Shown here piece by piece: positions 11,217-19,791 of a stretch of 64,000 bases of DNA. The DNA is from an uncultured Flavobacteriaceae bacterium (GTDB taxonomy: Bacteria; Bacteroidota; Bacteroidia; Flavobacteriales; Flavobacteriaceae), in assembly GCA_943787295.1 (NCBI GenBank), contig CALSLW010000001.1, positions 985,001 to 1,049,000 on the forward strand, read 5' to 3'. Made by a program: the position numbers and the translations under genes. The notes under the pieces are model-generated. The model was not told the origin of the DNA. It did not search any database and saw only the letters and a program-made list of their open reading frames with translations. Each line of letters starts with the position of its first letter. Position 1 is the first letter of the stretch.

Positions 11217-14200
11217 ATTAAAAGGAATTTTTATTTTCTGTTTTTTCTGTTCTTTGCGCAGATAATAAGCGCCCAATGTCCAGGACCGGTAGGCGATTGT
11301 GACGGCGACGAAGTCTTAGACTACCTTGACCTAGATGATAATAATAATGGGATTTTAGATACGGTCGAATGTCCTATTACTTTTATAGATTTTTCTGCCA
11401 TTTCAGGAGCAGGCTTAGCCCCTGGGGATACTCCTGTAGTTTTTGATAAATTTTTAAATGGAGATATTTTAACCACCTCAATTACCATAGATGCTCCAGT
11501 TCAAGTGGTCGGGACAGACGGATTGGTCTCTATTTCATCAAGGAATGGAGGGAGCTTGATACGTTTTCAAGATGACGCCCCAGCAAATGTGGGTGATTCA
11601 TTTACTACAACAATGACCCTTGGGTCAGCCACTAAAATTCGTTTTGGCGCAGATAGTAGTATTGGAGCTTCAAATATTACTACAGCCGATCAATTTCAAT
11701 TTGTCGCAGTGGGCGTACCTGCAGAATTTGAGTGGGTCGTTCTATCTTCTTCTAACGCAAATGTTCAAGCTTCGGGAAATTCTTTCACGGTGTCTGGAAC
11801 AGGAACGGGATCTACTTTTGCAGAGTTTGATGTTTATAGCAATCTGCCCATCACACAAATGAGGGTAAATTATCTCAATTTGACTACGGTTAGCCCAAAC
11901 ACTGGACAATTTGTTTTTTCTATGTGTAGTGATTCTGATTTAGATGGAGTAGTAGACGAACAAGATTTTGATTCAGACAATGATGGGTGTTCAGATGCTA
12001 ACGAAGCCTATGGCGATAGAAGCGCTGATGGGGGAGATAGTGGAATTTATGGTGTAGATACCCCCACACGAACCAATGGAGGGGTAAATGCTAATGGACT
12101 AGTCATCGCCGCTGGAGTAACGGCAAATGCCTATACTACAACTCCAATGTCATCTGTGGTTAGCTCCGCTTTATCAAGCTATCAAATGGCGACTACAGTT
12201 GCGGTAGATCCTAGTGCCTTGATCGATCAGACAGTTTTTGCAGGTACTAGCACTAACTTTACTATTTCTTCTGCATCTGCCTCAAGTACAGTAATTTTTA
12301 ATCCAGATGGAACACCCAACTATTCTTCTGGTTTTGACGCTAGTGCTGGATTTTTGTACCAATGGCAAGAAGATGGGTTCAATATTTCAAATGGAGGTAT
12401 TTATGCAGGGGCAACTAGTAGTGCTTTAACCATATCTGATGTGAATGGTTTAGATGGGAAAGTATATCGCTTATTAATAATACACCAAGATAATGTTTGT
12501 TTTTCAAGCCAAAATAGTGCTACGCTAACTGTGGTTGGTCCTTGTTCTCCTCAGCCAAGTGATCCAGGATTAAATGCTCAATGGATTGAAGCTGATTGCG
12601 ACAGTGATGGTCTTAATAATGGAGATGAAGTCACTGTAGGAACAGACCCTTATGTTTTTGAAGATAATGATGGAGACGGTATTGCAGACCACTTTGATCC
12701 AGATGATGATAACGATGGAATCTTAGATAGTATTGAATGTGGCTTTATCAATGGTGGCTTAGTCAACGGAGGTTTTGAAGACGGAATGAATGGCTGTAAC
12801 GGCATCTTTAATGAGAGTTTGATTGATGGTTGGGAAACCACTGCAACAGACGATATGATGGAAATTTGGTGTGATGGACGCGTGCTTTCAAGTATCACTT
12901 ATAACGCAAGAGAAGGTAATCGTTTTGCAGAGATAAATGCGAATCAAACCGCTGGACTTTTTCAAACCATCTCTACCACACCTGGGACTTATATGATATG
13001 GTCAGTAAGCCATTTTGCTAGAGGAACTGGTGTAGAAGAAATTCAAATACAAGCAGGGATTTCCATTACTACAAATGTAGTTTTAGAGACACAAACAGCG
13101 ACCAGAACAGCATGGCGTGATTATTCTGGGGTCTATTTTGTTCCGACTGGACAAGTTTCTACCGTATTCCTTTTTGAAGCCACCTCTGGGGGAACATCAG
13201 GGAATTTATTAGATCGAATTTCTTTTGATCGCCCCGCGAATGCGTGTACCCTTGATACAGACGGCGATGGGATACAAAACAGCTATGATTTAGATAGCGA
13301 TGGAGACACTATACCAGATGCGACTGAAACTGCCAGTGACACCGACGCAGACGGTATTTTTGACTTTTTAGACCTTGACTCAGATGGGGATGGGATTCCA
13401 GACCAAACAGAAGGTATCGTCGATACCGATGGAGATGGTTTGCCCAATTACCTCGATCTAGATTCAGATAGTGATACTATTTCAGATACCATTGAAGGGA
13501 TAGTTGATACCGATGGTGATGGAACTCCTAATTACTTAGATCTGGATTCTGATGAAGATGGATATAGCGATACTATAGAGGGAAGCGTAAATGACAGTGA
13601 TAGAGACGGAATTGTGGATTATATCGATCCAAGAGAGGCTGGCTACAGTGTGAGCCCTAACAGTCTGATTACAGTAAACGAATCTGGTACAGTAACCGCT
13701 TCTATCTTTGTAACACTTGATCGGAAACCTAGCACCAACGTGACCATTCTTGTTGCCAATGCTGATACAGCAGAAGTAGGTTTATCGACTACCACCCTTG
13801 TCTTTACCCCTACCAATTGGAATGTTACCCAAACCATTGTAGTGTCTGGGGTAGATGAAGCTGTTCGCGATGGAGATAAAACAATCAATATTACTTTTAG
13901 CATCGATGATCCAAATTCAGACGATTTATTTGACCCACTAAGTGATCAAGTAAGACAGGTGAGAAATCAAGACGATGATCCAGAGTCTTGCGATAGGAGA
14001 GATTTTATTACCGCTGAATTTATCGATAATAACGATTCTTCTTATTCCTCTGGAGGGGTCTATGTTGTTACAACTGATTCTGGAGCGGTAAACGGTTCTA
14101 TTTGGTATCAAAGAAAACTTGATTTAAGGGTTGAATTTACCATCGATGTAGATGTTTATTTAGGCGATAAAGATGCGTTAGGAGCAGATGGTTTAGCCTT

Positions 14201-17200
14201 TATCCTTCAAAACCTAGATACAGGACAAGGATCCACAGGAGGGGGACTGGGCTATGGTGGAGGCTCCCCCATTGATCCATCTTATGCCATTGAAATTGAT
14301 ACGTATAAAAATTCTCCTGACCCCACTAGTGGGGCAGACCATATCGGTTTTGTAGAAGATGGAAATACAGGGGCTAATCAAGAAGGGTCTGCAGATGTTG
14401 TTGAAATCAAAAATGTGGAAGACAATACCTGGCATAATTTTGTTATTCAATGGGCCCCCATGACAAATACACTTTCTTATGTTTTCACCCATAGCGATAG
14501 AACTGTATATAGTGATTCTAAAGTAATTGATTTACAGGCAGTAATTGGAGCAAATATTGCCTATTGGGGCTTTACTGCTTCAACAGGAGGGAAACAAAAT
14601 GAGCACGCTGTTCGATTTGATAATAATTCAATTTGTATGGCCGATGAGATTTTAATGCCAACTGCTTTGAATGAAGTTTCTGGGGTAACAACACAATCTA
14701 TCTGTGCGACAGGTTCACCAAAACTATTTGATTTAGCTATTAGCGGAAGTCGTCCTGCAGGGGTAAACCCAAGAACTGATATCAACAGTAATTCCTTTAA
14801 TTTGGTATGGTTTGATGCAGCTTCTGGGGGGAATTTCCTTCCAGATACAACAGATGTTGCTGATGGGGGAGTGTATTATGTAGAAGCGGCAAGTTTATCT
14901 GATCCTACCGCCTTGACATACAGAGAAAGTGAAAACAGATTGCAAGTAATTGTTGATTTGGTTTATGGAAGCTTTATCTCAACCAATACACTTGCCACAT
15001 TGACTGAGGGAAGTGATACGAGCACCTTCTCTATTGTATTAGAAGATCAACCCACAGGAAATGTAGTTTATGATCTAACTTCTACTGATACTGCTCAAAT
15101 GACAGTTTTCCCTGCATCAATCACCTTTACACCGTCTAATTGGAATGTAGTGCAAACAGGAACCATTACCACTGTGGATGACCTTATTGCAGATGGAGAC
15201 CAAAATGAAACCTTTAGAATAGCACTAGATGCTGCAGCTTCAGACGACTGTTATGCAATCACCCCAGTGAACTATGTCATGAGTATATTAGACGACGAAG
15301 TAGCTGGATTTGCTTTGAGTACAGTTTCGGGAACTTTGGCCGAAGGCAATAGCCAAACAGCACAAGTTAGTGTGGTGTTGACTGCTGCTCCTTTAACCAA
15401 TATTATCGTTGATTTACAAAGTCTAGATACTACAGAAGTTACCATTGCAACAGCCAGCTTGACCTTTACTCCTTCCAATTGGAATGTGGCTCAAACAGTA
15501 TCTTTAACCTCTGTGGACGAATTGTTAGTCGATGGAACACAAACCGTTTCTATAACCGCTTCTGTTAATGGAAGTTCTGATCCAGCCTTTACAGGCTTAG
15601 CCTCACAAACGGTGACGGTTAAAAATAATGATAATGATATCCCTGGCTTTACCCTTTCGAGTATAATAGGAAATTTAACTGAAGCAGCGACACAAACTGC
15701 TAGTTTGACAATAGTCTTAAATGCACGACCCATAAGTGATGTTATTTTAAGCATCACCACCTCGCCAACAGATGAAATATCACTGTCCACCACCAGTGTA
15801 ACCTTTACTAATGCTAACTGGAACGCGACCCAAACGCTAGTATTTAGTTCATTAGACGACTTTTTGATTGATGGAACAATTAATACTTCTGTTACTTTTA
15901 GTATCGACTCTACTTCAGACGCTTCCTATGTGAGCAGTGTTACTGCACAAACTATTGCAGTAGCGAACCAAGATAACGAAATTGCTGACTTTACAGTAAG
16001 TCCGCTTTATGGAGGAGATCTAGAAGAGGGAAATTCAAGTACGGTTAGCTTTACCGTAGTTCTTGACGCACGCCCCAATCCGTCAGAATTTGTTATCATA
16101 GACATTACCACATTAGATCCCACAGAATCTCAAGTTAATACTACAACTAGCTCGCTTGTTTTTGATGATACCAATTGGAATGTTACCCAAACAGTCTCTT
16201 TGACCAGTGTAGAAGATATCATTTTAGACGGTACAGTAAGTAGTACGATAAGTATTGCTGTAAATACAGCATCGCCTGCTACAGCTTTTAACAGTCTTGC
16301 TTCTCAAACCCTAACCGTAGCCACATTAGATAACGATATTGCTGGCTTTAGTTTATCTCCAATATTAGGGAGCTTAACAGAAGGTGCAACCCCTACCATC
16401 ACCTATGGAGTAAGTTTGAATGTCCAGTCACTAACTGCAGTAACAATTGATTTTAGTTCAAGTGATACAGGAGAAGTAATTGTAGCAAATACCTCAGCTT
16501 ATTTGTTTAATCCGCTAAGCTGGAATACAACACAAACGATTACCTTACAAGCAATCGATGATTTCTTAATCGACGGGAGTCAAACCGTGAGTATTACGGC
16601 AATGATTAATCCAAGTTCTGATGCTGGATTTTTAGCCGTAGCTTCACAGACCATCTCAGTAACAAATGCAGACAACGATGTTGCAAGTATTACTTTGACC
16701 CCGATAGATAATCTCTCTAGTGAAGCAGGGGACACGGCAAGTTTTTCTGTTCAATTAACTGCCATTCCTACAGTAGATGTAAGTTTTGAATTGCGTTCGA
16801 CTAATCCTGCAGAGGCCCTCCCACAGCAAAGTATTGTGCAGTTTAACCCAGCGAATTGGAACATTCCTCAACTTATCTTAGTCGATGGAATTAATGACAG
16901 CCCTCCTTTTTCTGATGGAAGCCAAACCGTAACCATTGTGACAGAAAATGTTAGTTCTACCGATGTCAACTTTGGGGCTATTGCCTCAGTCGAGATAGAA
17001 GACTTTGTCGTCATGAATCAAGACGATGATGCTCCAGGAATAGTGATTAGTGCAATCGATAATAATTTTACTGCGACAGAATCTGGCGGAACCATAACCT
17101 TAACATTCGAGTTACTCTCGCAACCCACTGCAGATGTAACGATACCCCTCTCTCTTTCTGGAGAAACAGACGAGCTTTTGCTCTCCATTTCTAGTATAAC

Positions 17201-18860
17201 AATCTCTCCGGCGAATTGGGATCAGCCTCAATTGAACCAAGTTGTTTTGACTGGGGTAGACGACAATATAATCGATGGGAGAAGAAATGTTCTTTTAATT
17301 ACGGGCAATCCCACTAGTACAGATCTGCCCTATAATGGTATGACAGCATCGAATATTGCAGATGTCGCTTTGTATAACAATGACAATGACAATGCAGGTT
17401 TAACAATTAATGCTCCTTCTCCAGTATCAGAAAATGCTTCTACTAGTCTTATGACGGTTTCCTTACAAACAAGTATTGCAGCCACAACGACGATTTTAAT
17501 AAGCTTATCTGACACGACCGAACTAAGTGTTTCACCCACACAACTGTTGTTTACACCTTCAAATTGGAATACCCCTCAAGTGTTACAGATCAAAGGAGTA
17601 GACGACAATTTGATCGATGGAGATATATGGTCTAACGTTTTCCTAACAGTGGATGCGACCAGTTGTGATAGTTTTTACTGTAGCTTAACAGCAGAAGTTA
17701 TTAATGTATTGAATTTAGATAATGATGCCGATAGCGATGGGGATGGGATATTTGATCAAGTAGATAATTGTCCTTTAATCCCAAATGAAGATCAACTTGA
17801 TTTTGACGGGGATGGGATAGGAGATCTTTGCGACACAGATCGCGACGGTGATGGTGTGGAAAATGATCAAGAGCTTAGCGATAACACAAATCCAGAGGAT
17901 CCTTGTAGCTATCTATTCCAAAGTATCACCCTTCCCCCCTTAGAGTTAGGAGATTGTGATAATGATCAAGTCCCCAATACACTCGATTTAGATGATGATA
18001 ATGACGGTATTTTAGACAGCGATGAAGGATTTGTCGATACCGATTTTGATGGAATCCCAGATCTTCTTGATTTAGATGCAGATGGAGACAATTGCTTTGA
18101 TGTTATTGAGGCTGGAGGAGAAGATACCGACCAAGACGGAATTTTAGGGAGCAGTCCAGTAAATGTCGATGCGCAAGGTAGAGTTGTGGGAGAAGGAGGC
18201 TATCAAAACCCTAATGATGAAAATGCCAACGGAATTTTTGATTTCCAAGAAATAACGGCCCCATTAGCATGGCAGCTTCAGCCTGTTGAGCGAATCAGTT
18301 TCGCGCCAACTATGCAAGTGTCTGCCTCTGTAAATTCTCCTTCTATTACAGCTTATCAATGGCAAGAAAATAATGGAACACGGGCCTTACCCCTGTGGGA
18401 GGACGTGATGGATAATACAGTAATTCAAGGAAGTAACACCCGTCAATTGCAGTGGAATAACCCTGATCCTTCTTATGCAGGAAAACAATATCGCTTAACG
18501 GTAGAAAATCTTGCCTTTATCTGTCAGCCAATTTTAATTTCAGGTATCGTTACCCTTGGTTCTGCACAAATAATTATTCCCAATGGTTTTTCTCCCGACG
18601 GTGATGGGGTAAATGATACATGGGAAATACAAGGGTTAAATGGATCAATTGCTTATCGATTAAGTGTCTTTAATCGATGGGAAACTAAAGTATATGAAAC
18701 GACCCAGTACAACAATGACTGGGAGGGAACCTCTAATGTGTCTTCCTTTATTTCTAGTGGGAATAACCTTCCAGAAGGGACTTATTTCTACCTGTTAGAA
18801 TTTAATGATGGACAACCGCCTTTAACAGGATTCGTCTATATAAAACGCAGAACAAACTAA
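11217..18860 (+). CDS. Giant cell-surface adhesin: TSP type-3-like Ca-binding repeats, L-type lectin-like domain, Calx-beta-like repeats, T9SS type-B C-terminal sorting domain
   Basis: ORF track 11505..18860 begins at an internal GTG; the open frame extends upstream through IKRNFYFLFFLFFAQIISAQCPGPVGDCDGDEVLDYLDLDDNNNG (signal peptide); about nine NWN..Q......DD...DG repeats; C-terminus IIIPNGFSPDGDGVNDTWEI...GTYFYLLEF...GFVYIKR; exact start uncertain. Confidence 0.85.
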   Translation: MKRNFYFLFFLFFAQIISAQCPGPVGDCDGDEVLDYLDLDDNNNGILDTVECPITFIDFSAISGAGLAPGDTPVVFDKFLNGDILTTSITIDAPVQVVGTDGLVSISSRNGGSLIRFQDDAPANVGDSFTTTMTLGSATKIRFGADSSIGASNITTADQFQFVAVGVPAEFEWVVLSSSNANVQASGNSFTVSGTGTGSTFAEFDVYSNLPITQMRVNYLNLTTVSPNTGQFVFSMCSDSDLDGVVDEQDFDSDNDGCSDANEAYGDRSADGGDSGIYGVDTPTRTNGGVNANGLVIAAGVTANAYTTTPMSSVVSSALSSYQMATTVAVDPSALIDQTVFAGTSTNFTISSASASSTVIFNPDGTPNYSSGFDASAGFLYQWQEDGFNISNGGIYAGATSSALTISDVNGLDGKVYRLLIIHQDNVCFSSQNSATLTVVGPCSPQPSDPGLNAQWIEADCDSDGLNNGDEVTVGTDPYVFEDNDGDGIADHFDPDDDNDGILDSIECGFINGGLVNGGFEDGMNGCNGIFNESLIDGWETTATDDMMEIWCDGRVLSSITYNAREGNRFAEINANQTAGLFQTISTTPGTYMIWSVSHFARGTGVEEIQIQAGISITTNVVLETQTATRTAWRDYSGVYFVPTGQVSTVFLFEATSGGTSGNLLDRISFDRPANACTLDTDGDGIQNSYDLDSDGDTIPDATETASDTDADGIFDFLDLDSDGDGIPDQTEGIVDTDGDGLPNYLDLDSDSDTISDTIEGIVDTDGDGTPNYLDLDSDEDGYSDTIEGSVNDSDRDGIVDYIDPREAGYSVSPNSLITVNESGTVTASIFVTLDRKPSTNVTILVANADTAEVGLSTTTLVFTPTNWNVTQTIVVSGVDEAVRDGDKTINITFSIDDPNSDDLFDPLSDQVRQVRNQDDDPESCDRRDFITAEFIDNNDSSYSSGGVYVVTTDSGAVNGSIWYQRKLDLRVEFTIDVDVYLGDKDALGADGLAFILQNLDTGQGSTGGGLGYGGGSPIDPSYAIEIDTYKNSPDPTSGADHIGFVEDGNTGANQEGSADVVEIKNVEDNTWHNFVIQWAPMTNTLSYVFTHSDRTVYSDSKVIDLQAVIGANIAYWGFTASTGGKQNEHAVRFDNNSICMADEILMPTALNEVSGVTTQSICATGSPKLFDLAISGSRPAGVNPRTDINSNSFNLVWFDAASGGNFLPDTTDVADGGVYYVEAASLSDPTALTYRESENRLQVIVDLVYGSFISTNTLATLTEGSDTSTFSIVLEDQPTGNVVYDLTSTDTAQMTVFPASITFTPSNWNVVQTGTITTVDDLIADGDQNETFRIALDAAASDDCYAITPVNYVMSILDDEVAGFALSTVSGTLAEGNSQTAQVSVVLTAAPLTNIIVDLQSLDTTEVTIATASLTFTPSNWNVAQTVSLTSVDELLVDGTQTVSITASVNGSSDPAFTGLASQTVTVKNNDNDIPGFTLSSIIGNLTEAATQTASLTIVLNARPISDVILSITTSPTDEISLSTTSVTFTNANWNATQTLVFSSLDDFLIDGTINTSVTFSIDSTSDASYVSSVTAQTIAVANQDNEIADFTVSPLYGGDLEEGNSSTVSFTVVLDARPNPSEFVIIDITTLDPTESQVNTTTSSLVFDDTNWNVTQTVSLTSVEDIILDGTVSSTISIAVNTASPATAFNSLASQTLTVATLDNDIAGFSLSPILGSLTEGATPTITYGVSLNVQSLTAVTIDFSSSDTGEVIVANTSAYLFNPLSWNTTQTITLQAIDDFLIDGSQTVSITAMINPSSDAGFLAVASQTISVTNADNDVASITLTPIDNLSSEAGDTASFSVQLTAIPTVDVSFELRSTNPAEALPQQSIVQFNPANWNIPQLILVDGINDSPPFSDGSQTVTIVTENVSSTDVNFGAIASVEIEDFVVMNQDDDAPGIVISAIDNNFTATESGGTITLTFELLSQPTADVTIPLSLSGETDELLLSISSITISPANWDQPQLNQVVLTGVDDNIIDGRRNVLLITGNPTSTDLPYNGMTASNIADVALYNNDNDNAGLTINAPSPVSENASTSLMTVSLQTSIAATTTILISLSDTTELSVSPTQLLFTPSNWNTPQVLQIKGVDDNLIDGDIWSNVFLTVDATSCDSFYCSLTAEVINVLNLDNDADSDGDGIFDQVDNCPLIPNEDQLDFDGDGIGDLCDTDRDGDGVENDQELSDNTNPEDPCSYLFQSITLPPLELGDCDNDQVPNTLDLDDDNDGILDSDEGFVDTDFDGIPDLLDLDADGDNCFDVIEAGGEDTDQDGILGSSPVNVDAQGRVVGEGGYQNPNDENANGIFDFQEITAPLAWQLQPVERISFAPTMQVSASVNSPSITAYQWQENNGTRALPLWEDVMDNTVIQGSNTRQLQWNNPDPSYAGKQYRLTVENLAFICQPILISGIVTLGSAQIIIPNGFSPDGDGVNDTWEIQGLNGSIAYRLSVFNRWETKVYETTQYNNDWEGTSNVSSFISSGNNLPEGTYFYLLEFNDGQPPLTGFVYIKRRTN
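13252..13635 (+). other. Thrombospondin type-3-like DxDxDG calcium-binding repeat tract (N-terminal)
   Basis: DTDGDGIQNSYDLDSDGDTIPDATETASDTDADGIFDFLDLDSDGDGIPD... ; a second tract lies near 17731..18200. Confidence 0.85.
13990..14634 (+). other. L-type (legume-like) lectin domain within the adhesin
   Basis: DVYLGDKDALGADGLAFILQN...GGGLGYGGGSPIDPSYAIEIDTYKN...DHIGFVEDG...NTWHNFVIQW...YWGFTASTGG. Confidence 0.75.
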
Positions 18861-19789
18861 TGAAGAAGCTATTTTTATTTTTATTCTTGAGTAGTTTGAC
18901 CTGGATGGTCAGTGGACAACAAGAGTCCAGCTTTAGTCATTATATGTACAATCATCAAGCCATTAATCCAGGCTATGTGGGCGCACGTGGAGTAGCGAAT
19001 TTTACCTCAGTTTTACGCTCTCAATGGACTGGGATAGAAGGTGCACCCTTAACCCAAACCTTATCCTATAGCGGCCCTGTATCAACTAAAAATATAGGTT
19101 TTGGTTTAAGTGTTATTAACGATAAGATTGGGCCAATAAGTAATACTTCATTTAATATAGATTTAGCATATCATTTGCGTTTAAACCGAAATGATCATCG
19201 ACTTGCAGTAGGACTTAAAGCGGGAGTGTTGAATTATGTTTTAAATCCAGACATGATCAATACTTTTACCCCAAATGATCAAGCATTTATTCTGGATCAA
19301 GACAGGAAATTATTACCCAATGTGGGTTTTGGATTTTACTATTATACTCCAAAATTTTATTTAGGCGCGGCCATTCCTCAAATGATCGCCCATGAGGCCT
19401 ATCAACTTGAAAGGCACTTTTATTTGATCAGTGGGGGTTTAATCGAGTTTTCAGAGAATTTCATGTTGAAACCCAGTATGCTTTTAAAACAAACCAAGAG
19501 TGTTGCAGGCTATGATTTATCTGTGATGGCGATATTCAATCAAACTTTTTGGATAGGGGGGCAAATAAGGAATAATTTTAATGAAGATACCTTTCGTTCT
19601 TTTGCTGGAACTGGAACAAGTGCCCTTCTAGGAATCCATTTAGGGAAAAACTTCAGTTTGGGGTACTCTTATGGTTTTCCCTCTTCGATCATTAATAATG
19701 GGTTAAATGCAACGACTCACGAAGTCTTTTTGCGCTTCGACTTAACAACAAAATCTCAGACTATCTTACGTTCACCTAGATTCTTTTAA
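18860..19789 (+). CDS. PorP/SprF family type IX secretion system membrane protein
   Basis: QQESSFSHYMYNHQAINPGYVGARG...SVLRSQWTGIEGAPLTQTLSYSGP; GFGLSVINDKIGP; overlaps the adhesin stop by 1 nt. Confidence 0.95.
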   Translation: MKKLFLFLFLSSLTWMVSGQQESSFSHYMYNHQAINPGYVGARGVANFTSVLRSQWTGIEGAPLTQTLSYSGPVSTKNIGFGLSVINDKIGPISNTSFNIDLAYHLRLNRNDHRLAVGLKAGVLNYVLNPDMINTFTPNDQAFILDQDRKLLPNVGFGFYYYTPKFYLGAAIPQMIAHEAYQLERHFYLISGGLIEFSENFMLKPSMLLKQTKSVAGYDLSVMAIFNQTFWIGGQIRNNFNEDTFRSFAGTGTSALLGIHLGKNFSLGYSYGFPSSIINNGLNATTHEVFLRFDLTTKSQTILRSPRFF

Positions 19790-19791
19790 GC

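Noticed and set aside
13252-13640. Tandem DNA repeats that might be a CRISPR-like or minisatellite array
   Set aside because: They encode DxDxDG calcium-binding protein repeats in frame; no spacer structure.
12650-17539. Several 65-100-aa minus-strand ORFs inside the adhesin
   Set aside because: Antisense to a repetitive, strongly coding frame; no signal peptide or recognisable domain; expected by-products of repeat composition.
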